Source of the DNA: an uncultured Bacteroidales bacterium
Lineage (GTDB): Bacteria; Bacteroidota; Bacteroidia; Bacteroidales; F082
Reading direction: 5' to 3'
Length of the DNA: 59,325 nt
Assembly: GCA_905234645.1 (NCBI GenBank)
Contig: CAJOIS010000002.1
Location: 1-59,325 of the forward strand
Shown piece by piece: positions 1-8,081 of the stretch (positions are counted from its first letter, which is position 1; every line of letters begins with the position of its first letter). The translations under genes were made by a program, and so were the position numbers. The notes beneath the pieces are model-generated. The model saw nothing but the letters and a program-made list of their open reading frames with translations. It ran no database searches and had not been told where the DNA came from.

Positions 1-1
1 C

Positions 2-49
2 AACGATGTCAAAGAACGAATTGATAATAGTGAACTGTTATTATTTTAA
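2..49 (+). CDS. Possible 3' end of an upstream CDS (partial)
   Basis: An open frame enters from the window edge and ends at a TAA at 47-49, giving 15 residues (NDVKERIDNSELLLF). It is too short to identify. It lies in a different frame from the HTH protein at 96, so it could be the last residues of a separate gene, or the 5' part of that same gene displaced by a frameshift. Coding status is uncertain. Confidence 0.25.
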   Translation, partial: NDVKERIDNSELLLF

Positions 50-95
50 AGTTAAACATTCAAATTTTAATCGTCCAAATTTTTAGTGGACACCA

Positions 96-785
96 ATGAC
101 ACTCTATAATGAATCAAAACAGAATCGTCTTGATTACCAGCACCAAAAAGAGACACGAAAATACATTATAACGGGGGCAATAGTTTTTTGGGGATTGATA
201 TTAGCCATGGTTTTCCTGTTTTGGAGAATCATTAAACACAAAAAATCTCTTGAGACCGAACGCCATGCCCATAAAATACAACAAGCGGCCATGGCGGGTA
301 GGCTTAGACGTAGCAATGCCGACCTGAATGAGCGGAAGAAAAAGCAAGCATCCGCTTTGGCTCTTTCTTCTCATCAGCCCCAAACCAATGCTGAAAATTA
401 TTTGGACGAGCCTATTAGCAAACAAATCCTTTGTGTTTGCAACGACAAGAGTAACCCTATCAAATCCACTATCCCAGTTTCTGCTTACGCCCACCTTGCG
501 CTTTCTGACATCCAAAAAGCCCAACTCAAAGATGCAGCCATGCGTCATTACGGCCTTTTATTTGAAACAATGAAGTTGCAGCATCCAGAACTAAAGGAAA
601 AAGACTTCTTCTATTGTTATCTGTGTCTGCTTGGGTTGGATAACATGCAGATTGCCGTATTGCAACAAAAATCAATCAGCACAATATGGGATAGGGAGAA
701 CCGTTTGAAAAAGATTTTTGGATCTGATGACAAAGTTTCTGTAATTCTTTTTGGAATTATAAACAGCCAATTATCAGGTTGTTAA
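96..785 (+). CDS. Membrane-anchored HTH regulator, apparently lacking its N-terminal sensor part
   Basis: The 229-aa product begins with about 24 polar residues, then one strong membrane helix (about residues 25-44), then a Lys/Arg/Glu-rich stretch likely to form a coiled coil (about 46-85). The C-terminal region (about 150-225) has the look of a LuxR/sigma-70 region 4-like helix-turn-helix (KDFFYCYLCLLGLD, then QQKSISTIWDRENRLKK). This order is that of Bacteroidota one-component regulators, which normally carry a long periplasmic TPR part before the membrane helix. Here a TAG at 84-86 closes the frame just upstream of the ATG, so the sensor part is missing: either the gene is 5' truncated or frameshifted, or this is a short variant. 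DNA binding is inferred from the fold only. The target is unknown; the secreted-protein genes downstream are the obvious candidates. Confidence 0.5.
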   Translation: MTLYNESKQNRLDYQHQKETRKYIITGAIVFWGLILAMVFLFWRIIKHKKSLETERHAHKIQQAAMAGRLRRSNADLNERKKKQASALALSSHQPQTNAENYLDEPISKQILCVCNDKSNPIKSTIPVSAYAHLALSDIQKAQLKDAAMRHYGLLFETMKLQHPELKEKDFFYCYLCLLGLDNMQIAVLQQKSISTIWDRENRLKKIFGSDDKVSVILFGIINSQLSGC

Positions 786-821
786 AAGAAAAAACCGAAA
801 AAACCGAAATTGTTTTTTCTT
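786..821 (+). terminator. AT-rich stem, weak intrinsic terminator candidate
   Basis: AAGAAAAAAC at 786-795 pairs perfectly with GTTTTTTCTT at 812-821, directly after the stop codon of the HTH gene. The stem is almost all A/T and ends in a T-rich tract, so it may act weakly. The right arm overlaps the -33 region of the next promoter. Confidence 0.4.
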
Positions 822-851
822 GACAAAGCGATTTTCACCTTGGTAAATTTG
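819..851 (+). promoter_or_regulatory. Bacteroidota-type promoter for the 877 gene
   Basis: TAAATTTG at 844-851 matches the -7 consensus TAnnTTTG. CTTG at 819-822 is a one-mismatch -33 element at a spacing of 21 nt. The predicted transcript would start near 858, leaving a short leader before the ATG at 877. Confidence 0.55.
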
Positions 852-876
852 CATTCGAATTTAAAACCAAATCAGT

Positions 877-1257
877 ATGCAAAAATTTATCAGACTCAAA
901 CAACTCATTGTAGTATTTGCTTTGATGTTGCCTGTAACATGGGGCGGCGCCACCTCCATCCATTCAATAGATGGATATAGTGCCATTCAAATAAAAGAAG
1001 CTCATGTATCAGGTACCCCTAGGGGATCCACCATCCAAGCCTCCATCACCGGGCATTATCTCACGGTGACCTACACCCAAGACATCGGCACGGTGACGAT
1101 GGAGCTGGACAAGGTCAATGGCCCTAACATTTTCGGCTTCCAAACGGTAACGCCCGAAAGCTTCGGGTTTTACCTCAACCAAACCGGGGACTACATCATC
1201 ACCTTCACCCTCTCCAACGGCGACGAGTACTACGGTGAGTTTACGGTAACGAATTAA
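877..1257 (+). CDS. Small secreted DUF3244-like protein
   Basis: The 126-aa product has a signal peptide (about 1-25, ending near GGATS) and a short beta-rich body. The pattern 'IQASITGHYLTVTYTQDIG', followed by a C-terminal 'GDYIITFTLSNGDEYYGEF', is that of the DUF3244 family: roughly 100-aa secreted domains of unknown function, common in gut Bacteroidales and resembling truncated sorting or adhesion beta-sandwiches. It is preceded by its own promoter and followed 35 nt later by the next secreted-protein gene. The second half of the gene is visibly GC-richer than the first. The last 21 codons recur in diverged form at 6950-7012, so the gene has been partly duplicated. The family call rests on pattern only. 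Confidence 0.6.
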   Translation: MQKFIRLKQLIVVFALMLPVTWGGATSIHSIDGYSAIQIKEAHVSGTPRGSTIQASITGHYLTVTYTQDIGTVTMELDKVNGPNIFGFQTVTPESFGFYLNQTGDYIITFTLSNGDEYYGEFTVTN

Positions 1258-1292
1258 CTAACTAATTAACAAACATCTAAAATCAAACAACA

Positions 1293-2021
1293 ATGAAAAA
1301 GATATTATTTGCTTTTGCCATCGTGTTATTGTCGGTGACTGTTCAGGCACAGACCGCATTAAAGGTTCACAGCTCGGGACAACTGAGCCTCCAAAGTACT
1401 ACAACTTCCAACGGAATACAAATTCCATCTAATGGTGTGATGTCCATCGAACCAAACATCACCTCGGCATATCTTGTGACAGCCCAAACCAAAGCATTTC
1501 ATCTGCTATCAAAGTCGTGGGTGCTGAATATGATAACCAGCGATCCAAGTCTCGCGCCTTCAGGCTTGCTTTTTTATGTAAATGGAAACGGAAATACCTA
1601 TGCAAGCAACTATTATGTTTTCAATTCTGGCGGCAATGGCAGTGGTGGCTTGGGTGGAGGTGATACAAAAAACCAGTCACCAATAGTCGAAGCCACAGAA
1701 CTGACTTTAGGAATGAAAGGGTATTATTGGGATTCCGACGAGTTTGGAGAGATAACACCCGAAGAACTTGAGAATAGTGAAGAAATCGTACCCGAAGCAT
1801 TGGATGGCATTCTCAAAGACCTCAGAAGAAGCAAAACCATCGGGCTGGATGCAGAAGTACTGGAAGAAGTGCTTCCCGAGGCTGTTCGCCACACGGCGGA
1901 AGGGAATGTTGGCGTTAACTACAATGCTGTGGTCACCGTGCTCGTTGAGGCCTTCAAGGAACAACAGGCCAAGATTGAACAAATGGAAGCCGTTTTAAGA
2001 GAAAATGGTCTTCTAAGATAA
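1293..2021 (+). CDS. Secreted protein with an S74-like coiled-coil tail (tail-fibre chaperone type)
   Basis: The 242-aa product has a signal peptide (1-20, ending AQA/Q). The body is beta-rich and Ser/Thr-rich, with a Gly-rich linker near residues 111-125. The C-terminal 60 residues read like the end of peptidase S74 / endosialidase-chaperone domains: 'EEVLPEAV', then 'GVNYNAVVTVLVEAFKEQQ', then a heptad coiled coil. In that family the domain trimerises the protein and then cuts itself off, using a Ser-Lys dyad in an SDxRLK motif. No such motif is visible here, so this is probably a trimerising stem without self-cleavage. Such domains also occur in non-phage surface proteins of Bacteroidota. 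It sits between the DUF3244-like gene and a GH16 gene, 16 nt upstream of the latter. Confidence 0.5.
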   Translation: MKKILFAFAIVLLSVTVQAQTALKVHSSGQLSLQSTTTSNGIQIPSNGVMSIEPNITSAYLVTAQTKAFHLLSKSWVLNMITSDPSLAPSGLLFYVNGNGNTYASNYYVFNSGGNGSGGLGGGDTKNQSPIVEATELTLGMKGYYWDSDEFGEITPEELENSEEIVPEALDGILKDLRRSKTIGLDAEVLEEVLPEAVRHTAEGNVGVNYNAVVTVLVEAFKEQQAKIEQMEAVLRENGLLR

Positions 2022-2037
2022 TAAAACCCTTGCAGCC

Positions 2038-3195
2038 ATGAAAAAGTTGATATATCTTTGCGGCATGATGTTGCTTTGTATGAATGTTATGGCGCAGATT
2101 GACTTGAACGATGAGAATTGGGAAGAAGCTCTGTATGATGGTTTTATTAGTGCAGGGAGAGGATGGAACACATATAACTTTCATGAACTGACAACTTTGG
2201 AACATCCTAATGCTATCTGGTGGTGTGGTGCTGGGGCATTTTATCCTTGTACTGTGTTTACAGACGAATACCATCATCAAGTTTATCAGCCTTCACAATG
2301 TGTTTTTGAAAATAATGTTTTAAGCCTTATTTCTGAATATACAGGAGAAGACGACTTGAGTTGCGCCAATGGAGACTACATTCTCCCTCAAAGCATTCCA
2401 GGCGCTACATGTGAGAATTGTGAACAACCACACAATAATTATCTATCTGGAATGATACAAAGCCTTCCCAAATTCGGTTTTGGTTATTATGAGATTCGTT
2501 ACAAAACACCAGCACACAGGGATGCACATGTCGGTTTTTGGGTATTCGGAGGTGGTCCTGAGACGTATGAGGAAATAGATATAATGGAATATTCAAACGG
2601 TGACTGTCAAGATGATTCGCTATACGGCTATAGTTCTGGAATTTGGCATAATCCAAATGGCATTTATGCCAACAATCCTTTGGATCCAAACGACTATGCA
2701 ATCAATTATGCGAAATCATACTATCACTTACCTACAAATGAACCCGATTTAAGCGAGTATCACACTTTTGGGCTTGAATGGATGCCCGATTATGTGAAAT
2801 GGTATCGTGACGGAAACGTAGTAAGTGAATACCGCAACAGAGAGCATATTCCTCAATACAGAAAATGGATATTAGTTACTTACGAAATTGGCACGTATCA
2901 TGGAAGTCTTATGTGGTTTGGAACTGATGAACTAGTAATAGATTACATAAAAGTTTATGAGCTAAAAACCGATTGCTCTGATGACGTTTTTATTCGCACA
3001 ATTTCTGATTGGGAAAACTTTGAACCAAGAGTAAAAAATACTATCTCTATAGGTTCTACAAATGGACTAATAGTCCCGCAAAACCAAAATCAAACATTTC
3101 GAGCTTCAGAATCCATATTAATAGACCAACCATTTGAGTTGCCTCAAGGAGTACAGATGTCTCTTATCGTACAAGAATGTCCTGAAAATCTATAA
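2038..3195 (+). CDS. Secreted glycoside hydrolase family 16 (GH16) protein, copy 1
   Basis: The 385-aa product has a signal peptide (1-19, ending VMA/Q). The concanavalin-type GH16 domain spans about residues 25-300 and carries the signature EIDIME at 179-184, with E179 as nucleophile, D181 as helper and E184 as acid/base, plus the usual later 'HTFGLEWMPDYVKWYRDG'. GH16 enzymes cut beta-1,3 or beta-1,4 glucans and galactans (laminarin, lichenan, agar, carrageenan); the substrate cannot be read here. After LKTDC (about 310) an 75-residue beta module ends in 'GVQMSLIVQEC', like the short stacked-beta modules before sorting signals. No clear type A sorting domain follows. A paralog lies at 5001-6125, and the first 25 codons of the two genes are nearly identical. 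Confidence 0.8.
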   Translation: MKKLIYLCGMMLLCMNVMAQIDLNDENWEEALYDGFISAGRGWNTYNFHELTTLEHPNAIWWCGAGAFYPCTVFTDEYHHQVYQPSQCVFENNVLSLISEYTGEDDLSCANGDYILPQSIPGATCENCEQPHNNYLSGMIQSLPKFGFGYYEIRYKTPAHRDAHVGFWVFGGGPETYEEIDIMEYSNGDCQDDSLYGYSSGIWHNPNGIYANNPLDPNDYAINYAKSYYHLPTNEPDLSEYHTFGLEWMPDYVKWYRDGNVVSEYRNREHIPQYRKWILVTYEIGTYHGSLMWFGTDELVIDYIKVYELKTDCSDDVFIRTISDWENFEPRVKNTISIGSTNGLIVPQNQNQTFRASESILIDQPFELPQGVQMSLIVQECPENL

Positions 3196-3227
3196 ACAAA
3201 CAACATGATAAACCGTAATAATATATT

Positions 3228-4124
3228 ATGAAAACTAAAATACTATCTCTAACAGTTTTATTACTGTGTTTTATCGGCCTTCACGCCCAAGAGGGCGAAA
3301 TCGTTTATTTTGAATTTACAGATGTCTGTGATTTCTCAAGAAACGGATACCCTTCTGAAGGAACACATTTCGACATAGATGGAGACTCCATTTATGATTT
3401 TCACACCACGTCTGGCATCGCGGCAGTTAATGAAGCCGCTTTCTTAGGCATTAGAGCTGACAGGCCAGGATGGACTGTTTACAGTTGTTTTCTATACGAC
3501 ATCATTGAAGCCCCCCATGGACATCACACATGGGCTTTTTCCTATCTTCCAGAAGGTGCACGTATAGACACGCTCCGAAATATCCCTGAAGGTATTTCAA
3601 GATGGGATGAACGTATGTACCAGGCTGTTAATGGCGGTACTGACGAAGAACCTGACATTACTGAAAGCCACCTCATGATAGCCGTCCGCCATGAGATTGA
3701 TGGAGATGAAGAGGAAAAGCACTATTGTTACGGATGGATGGAGTGTACCATGAATTGGCATTGGACAACGCTGCCACCTCAATGGACAGAAGGCTTGCTC
3801 TGTATCAATCGTATGGCCTTTTGTACCATTCCAGACTACCCACTACGTTTAGGCCAAACAGCTTTTACGTGGGAGTTAAAAGAAAACAACTCTTCCGCCT
3901 TCGCCACTCTCCATCCCAACCCCACCAACGGCCAAGTCACCATCACTGGACAAGACCTGAGATCCGCCGAAGTGTTCAACACGCTCGGGCAACGTGTAGC
4001 TTCAGTGCAAGGCGAAGGAGAGCGAATGACCATGGACATCAGCGCTCTGCCCGCCGGCGTCTACTTCGTCAACGTCACCGACAAGGACGGACGCAAGTGC
4101 GTGAGGAAGGTGGTGAAGAAATAA
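3228..4124 (+). CDS. Secreted T9SS cargo of unknown function, paralog 1
   Basis: The 298-aa product has a signal peptide (1-20, ending LHA/Q). The body (about 21-215) starts with GEIVYFEF, holds an acidic 'DIDGDSIYDF', and ends with CTIPDYPLRLGQT. No enzyme motif is recognised. From about residue 222 a type A T9SS sorting domain follows: LHPNPTNGQV, then LGQRV, then DISALPAGVYFVNV, ending KCVRKVVKK. The protein should therefore be exported across the outer membrane and attached to the cell surface. Paralogs are at 4155 and 6159. The last ~230 bp are GC-rich and close to 90% identical by eye to those of the 4155 gene, while the bodies have diverged strongly. It lies 32 nt after the GH16 gene and is probably co-transcribed with it. 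Confidence 0.65.
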   Translation: MKTKILSLTVLLLCFIGLHAQEGEIVYFEFTDVCDFSRNGYPSEGTHFDIDGDSIYDFHTTSGIAAVNEAAFLGIRADRPGWTVYSCFLYDIIEAPHGHHTWAFSYLPEGARIDTLRNIPEGISRWDERMYQAVNGGTDEEPDITESHLMIAVRHEIDGDEEEKHYCYGWMECTMNWHWTTLPPQWTEGLLCINRMAFCTIPDYPLRLGQTAFTWELKENNSSAFATLHPNPTNGQVTITGQDLRSAEVFNTLGQRVASVQGEGERMTMDISALPAGVYFVNVTDKDGRKCVRKVVKK

Positions 4125-4154
4125 AACAATGTTAAACAACAAATTATCATTATT

Positions 4155-4979
4155 TTGAAGAAAATACTATTAACCATATTGGCAATCACTGGAATAGTTC
4201 TTTTGCATGCCCAGCAAGGCGAAATCATTTACAGAGAACTCAACCCTCCTTTGGAAATTGTACAAAACATTTATGGTCCCGCTCTGGTTTTGGAATTGGA
4301 CTTTGACGGAGATGGAGAGACTGACCACAGGATACAAGGTGAATACTGGGATTATCACGAATGGCCTCTTGTTGAGGAATCACTTAACGGATGGGAAACC
4401 AGACTGGTTGGCTTGGATGAAATCGATCCCGATACTTTTGATGAAAGCGATACCATTATCCCCAACGCGCCAAATGGTTGGACACAAGGTCCCAATTATG
4501 CGCATTACTATTATCCGAGCCTAAGTGCCAATGGAATCTACCATGAACATTATGGCACTCACAAGATGATTGAAGGCGAGGACTATTATGGTTGGTATCA
4601 TGGCTATGGTACGGAAGGAAGCTTATACTCAGGAGGACCTTATGAATTTAGGATTTATATTGATAGAATCGCCTTCTGCACCATCCCCGGTTATCCCCTT
4701 CGATGGGGACAAACCAGCCTCACCGATGGTATTGGCGAATCCGAATTAACGGGCTTCGTCACTCTCCACCCCAACCCCACCAACGGCCAAGTCACCATCA
4801 CCGGCAAAGACCTTAAGACCGCCGAAGTGTTCAACACGCTCGGACAGCGCGTAGCAATAGCACAAGGCGAAGGCGAACGAATGACCATGGACATCAGCGC
4901 CCTGCCCGCCGGCGTCTACTTCGTCAACGTCACCGACAAAGATGGGCGGAAGTGCGTGCGGAAGGTGGTGAAGGAATAA
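4155..4979 (+). CDS. Secreted T9SS cargo of unknown function, paralog 2 (TTG start)
   Basis: The 274-aa product is a paralog of the neighbours at 3228 and 6159: signal peptide (1-19, LHA/Q), GEIIYREL, acidic 'DFDGDGETDH' near residue 54, CTIPGYPLRWGQT, then a type A sorting domain from about residue 200 (LHPNPTNGQV ... VRKVVKE). The start is read as TTG at 4155, because the frame opens at the TAA at 4122-4124 with no ATG or GTG before the signal peptide; only ATT and other non-standard codons lie between. The signal peptide needs this start to be complete. A mutated ATG (and so a poorly translated gene) is the alternative. Confidence 0.6.
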   Translation: MKKILLTILAITGIVLLHAQQGEIIYRELNPPLEIVQNIYGPALVLELDFDGDGETDHRIQGEYWDYHEWPLVEESLNGWETRLVGLDEIDPDTFDESDTIIPNAPNGWTQGPNYAHYYYPSLSANGIYHEHYGTHKMIEGEDYYGWYHGYGTEGSLYSGGPYEFRIYIDRIAFCTIPGYPLRWGQTSLTDGIGESELTGFVTLHPNPTNGQVTITGKDLKTAEVFNTLGQRVAIAQGEGERMTMDISALPAGVYFVNVTDKDGRKCVRKVVKE

Positions 4980-5000
4980 ACAAGACAAACTTGTGCAGCC

Positions 5001-6125
5001 ATGAAAAAGTTTATATACCTTTGCGGCATGATGTTGCTTTGTATGAATGTTATGGCACAAATTGATCCATACGACCAGAACAACTGGGATTGTGTTTTAT
5101 ATGATGAATTCACCAATAACAGTTGGAACACATGGGATAATTGGTTAATCAGCCATCCATATGGTCACTACAAAGCTTTTATCCCGGAATGGCCATCAGG
5201 TGTGAGTCGTGGATTGTCTGAACACCAAGTGTATCAAAGAGAAAACTGCCAATTCAACAATAATGGCCTTTTACAATTTGTATCGGTCTATGAAGGAGGG
5301 CAAGACAACCAACCCCTTCAATGCGGTGATTATGACATTCCCCCAGAAAAAATCTGTGACATAAACCATCCGTCTTTGTTTTATTCGACTGGCAAAATTG
5401 AGACCGATGTAAAGTATCTTTATGGCTATTTTGAAATAAAATGTAGCTTGCCGATACATGCTGGATCTTTCCCCGCGTTTTGGCTTTACGGTGGAGGTTC
5501 TAACTATTACAATGAAATAGATATATTTGAGTACTCAAATGGTATAGCATTAGATAATTATTATAAACAGTTCACTTGCGGTATTTATTGTGACAATTAC
5601 AATACAAACTATACATCGTATGCGCGTACACAGCCTATCCTACCTGAAACTTCAACAGACTTACGTCAACCTCATGTTTTCGCATGTGAATGGCTTCCTG
5701 ATCGTGTAACATGGTTTGTTGATGGGGTTGTTGTAAATGAAGAATTAAACAGGGATCACATTCCTCACCATTCTATGGCACTTAAGGTAAACTATGCTAT
5801 TGACAATTATGCTGTACCAATTACTGGTTCCAATCAGTATCAACCGCAGTGGTTTGGAACGGATGTAATGACTATTGAGTATTTGAAAGTACTCCAATTG
5901 AAAACGAACTGCAACTCTGATGTTGTCATCACAAGCCTTTCAGATTTATTGATGATGAATCCTTCTGTAAAAAAAACAATTTACATCGAGCCTATTAGCT
6001 CTTTGGCAGTACCAAATAATACTCACATGACTTTACGTAGTGTGGATGGATTTGAAATTGGCACTGGTTTTGAAATAAATGCTGGAGCACAGATGACCTT
6101 TATTGTTCAAGAATGTCCCAACTGA
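5001..6125 (+). CDS. Secreted glycoside hydrolase family 16 (GH16) protein, copy 2
   Basis: The 374-aa product is a paralog of 2038-3195. The signal peptide is the same (1-19), the GH16 domain carries the catalytic signature EIDIFE at 172-177, and 'HVFACEWLPDRVTWFVDG' is the later conserved strand. The C-terminal beta module ends 'GAQMTFIVQECP', as in copy 1. Catalytic residues are intact. The two copies differ through the whole substrate-binding part, so substrate preference may differ. The near-identical first 75 bases against diverged bodies point to either duplication with fast divergence or exchange of the body. It follows the T9SS cargo by 21 nt in an apparent operon. Confidence 0.8.
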   Translation: MKKFIYLCGMMLLCMNVMAQIDPYDQNNWDCVLYDEFTNNSWNTWDNWLISHPYGHYKAFIPEWPSGVSRGLSEHQVYQRENCQFNNNGLLQFVSVYEGGQDNQPLQCGDYDIPPEKICDINHPSLFYSTGKIETDVKYLYGYFEIKCSLPIHAGSFPAFWLYGGGSNYYNEIDIFEYSNGIALDNYYKQFTCGIYCDNYNTNYTSYARTQPILPETSTDLRQPHVFACEWLPDRVTWFVDGVVVNEELNRDHIPHHSMALKVNYAIDNYAVPITGSNQYQPQWFGTDVMTIEYLKVLQLKTNCNSDVVITSLSDLLMMNPSVKKTIYIEPISSLAVPNNTHMTLRSVDGFEIGTGFEINAGAQMTFIVQECPN

Positions 6126-6158
6126 ATTAACAGAGATTAACTCATAAACATTAAAACA

Positions 6159-6947
6159 ATGAAAATAAAAAAGATAATACTCACAATGTTTGCTATTAGC
6201 ACATTATTGTATACATATGCCCAACAGCCCAACATTATTTACACTGACTTCGAGCCAGATTTATGTGTGTGCGCACTGGAGGATAATTATACAAGTGACA
6301 CTATAAAAATTGATTTCGACGATGATGGCAATATTGATTTTAAAATGTTCATAGCATTTCAGTCCTCGGTTTATCCCAAAGCCGTATATTTGGTTTCATC
6401 ATGGAATTGCAGAAGTATGCAGGAAAACGACTCTATTGTTCCTTCGGAGGAAAGCAACTGGGCTCCTGCTAATTATTGTTGGGAATTTATGTTTTATCCA
6501 TACAATGTCATGTATGTGAATAAAATGTTAGGTTTTCGAAAAACTAAAAATGGAGAAAACTATTATGCATGGGCAAATGTATATATTCGAAGAGAACAAA
6601 CAAACTCATACCCTAAAGTTTGGGCATATTGTGACAAGATAGCTTATTGTCCTATTCCAAATTATCCTATGCAATGGGGACAGACCAATATAATGAAAGT
6701 GGAAGAATTTGGAGCAACCAATTTTGGCGTCATCCATCCCAACCCCTCCACAGGCAAAGTTACCATCACAGGCAATGACTTGAGACTTGCCGAGGTCATC
6801 AACACCCTCGGCCAATGCGTGGCCACGGTCAAAGGTGAGGGTGAACAAATGACGGTGGACATCAGCAATCTGCCTGCTGGAGTCTACTTCGTCAACATCA
6901 CCGACAAAGATGGGCGCAAGTGCGTGAGGAAGGTGGTGAAGGAATAG
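6159..6947 (+). CDS. Secreted T9SS cargo of unknown function, paralog 3
   Basis: The 262-aa product is the third member of the family at 3228 and 4155. It has a signal peptide (about 1-21, ending TYA/Q), 'NIIYTDFEPD', an acidic 'DFDDDGNIDF' resembling a calcium-binding loop, 'CPIPNYPMQWGQT', and a type A sorting domain from about residue 190 (IHPNPSTGKV ... VRKVVKE). The body has lower GC than the sorting-domain end. Function is unknown; surface attachment through the T9SS is inferred from the C-terminus. It is the last gene of the array, and a gene remnant follows directly after its stop. Confidence 0.6.
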   Translation: MKIKKIILTMFAISTLLYTYAQQPNIIYTDFEPDLCVCALEDNYTSDTIKIDFDDDGNIDFKMFIAFQSSVYPKAVYLVSSWNCRSMQENDSIVPSEESNWAPANYCWEFMFYPYNVMYVNKMLGFRKTKNGENYYAWANVYIRREQTNSYPKVWAYCDKIAYCPIPNYPMQWGQTNIMKVEEFGATNFGVIHPNPSTGKVTITGNDLRLAEVINTLGQCVATVKGEGEQMTVDISNLPAGVYFVNITDKDGRKCVRKVVKE

Positions 6948-6949
6948 CC

Positions 6950-7012
6950 ATCCTCACCCCGACCCTCTCCAACGGAGACGAGTATTACGGTGAGTTTTCG
7001 GTAACGAATTAA
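6950..7012 (+). pseudogene. Remnant of the 3' end of a DUF3244-like gene
   Basis: Read from 6950 the frame gives ILTPTLSNGDEYYGEFSVTN followed by a stop. The last residues of the gene at 877-1257 are IITFTLSNGDEYYGEFTVTN and a stop. The match is 17 of 20 residues, including the TAA and the following AACTAA-like bases. No start or signal peptide precedes it; it begins three bases after the stop of the 6159 gene. It is a scar of a duplication or recombination event. Confidence 0.75.
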
Positions 7013-7062
7013 ACTAAGGTGTTTGATCTGCAAACCTTTTTGTTGGTGGAATTAGAAAAGAG

Positions 7063-7093
7063 TTTGTATGTTATTGATTTTTCAGTATTTTTG
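7063..7093 (+). promoter_or_regulatory. Bacteroidota-type promoter for the 7122 gene
   Basis: TTTG at 7063-7066 and TATTTTTG at 7086-7093 are separated by exactly 19 nt, the ideal spacing of the -33/-7 promoter of this phylum. The predicted start of transcription is near 7100. This makes the in-frame ATG at 7098 an unlikely start and favours the one at 7122. Confidence 0.7.
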
Positions 7094-7121
7094 ATGATTG
7101 AAACCGAAAAAAGGTATAATC

Positions 7122-8081
7122 ATGAACAAATTAAAGAACAAAAAAAGCATAGCTATACTGTTTATATTGCTTGCTTTCGCGAGCATGGTAAGAGCACAAA
7201 CCTATGAATTCGCTCCAATAGGGGCAGAATGGCACTATGAAATTAAGCAGTTTTCGACAGAAGGCTATGTCCGAATAAAATCCTTATCCGATACTATTAT
7301 TGATGGCATCTCATGCAAGAAAATAGAAAAACGGTATTTCTTGTTTGATCATTTAGATGGTATTGAGAAGGAATTTGTCAAAGGCCATGAATACATTTCC
7401 CAAATTGGTGATTCTGTCATGATATATAGATATGGGCGGTTTTACAAATTATATGATTTCACTGTAAAAACAGGAGACACCGTTTCTTTTCCAGGAAGTT
7501 ATTCGTATGAAGCTGATGCGTTTGTAACCTTCGGAGACTCAATTGGGCAGGCAGTGGTCATTGGCAAAGGTGTTTTTGAAATAGATGGACTTGAGTTAAA
7601 GTATTACGATTTGCGGAAAGTTGATAATTCAGCTTGGGCATTTGACCAAGATTTTTATCAGGGTTATGCAAGAATCTGTGAGAAAATCGGGAATTTATCA
7701 GGCTATTTGTTTCCAGAGCAACAACTCGTTGCTGATTCTTTCGAAGGAGGGACGCTGCGCTGCTATTCTGACAATGAAATGGGTACGGTTAATTTTTCAG
7801 TGCCCTATGTTGAATGCGATTATTTTCATGCCGTTGAAGAAAATGCATTAGAATCCCCCGCTGTCTATCCTAATCCTTTCAAAGAAAGACTTATCGTTGA
7901 ACTGCCGACAGAAGACAATTATACTGTCATGGTTTGTGACACTTTTGGCAGAACGATAATCAAACAAGATATTATCGGAAGAAAAACGGGGATTGATATC
8001 CCATTTCCACAATCAGGGGTGTTTCACCTTGTTATTCAATCTAATTCGTATCATTATGTCACTAATGTAATAAAACTATAA
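7122..8081 (+). CDS. Secreted T9SS cargo of unknown function
   Basis: From the ATG at 7122 the product has 319 residues: a signal peptide with a Lys-rich start (MNKLKNKKS) and a hydrophobic core ending VRA/Q, a beta-rich body with 'PIGAEWHYEI' near its start, and a type A sorting domain beginning VYPNPFKERLIVELP and ending in VIKL. Proteins with this 'GAEWHY' opening are common T9SS cargos of unknown role in Bacteroidales. It is unrelated to the three paralogs upstream and has its own promoter. The longer frame from 7098 would add eight charged residues in front of the signal peptide and would start at the predicted transcription start, so it was not used. Confidence 0.65.
   Translation: MNKLKNKKSIAILFILLAFASMVRAQTYEFAPIGAEWHYEIKQFSTEGYVRIKSLSDTIIDGISCKKIEKRYFLFDHLDGIEKEFVKGHEYISQIGDSVMIYRYGRFYKLYDFTVKTGDTVSFPGSYSYEADAFVTFGDSIGQAVVIGKGVFEIDGLELKYYDLRKVDNSAWAFDQDFYQGYARICEKIGNLSGYLFPEQQLVADSFEGGTLRCYSDNEMGTVNFSVPYVECDYFHAVEENALESPAVYPNPFKERLIVELPTEDNYTVMVCDTFGRTIIKQDIIGRKTGIDIPFPQSGVFHLVIQSNSYHYVTNVIKL

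Noticed and set aside
1293..2021. Prophage tail-fibre gene
   Set aside because: No other phage gene is nearby, and the protein has a signal peptide; the tail domain is also found in bacterial surface proteins.
2050..2062. TATCTTTG resembling a -7 box inside the GH16 signal-peptide codons
   Set aside because: It lies within coding sequence, with no gene start suitably downstream; likely chance.
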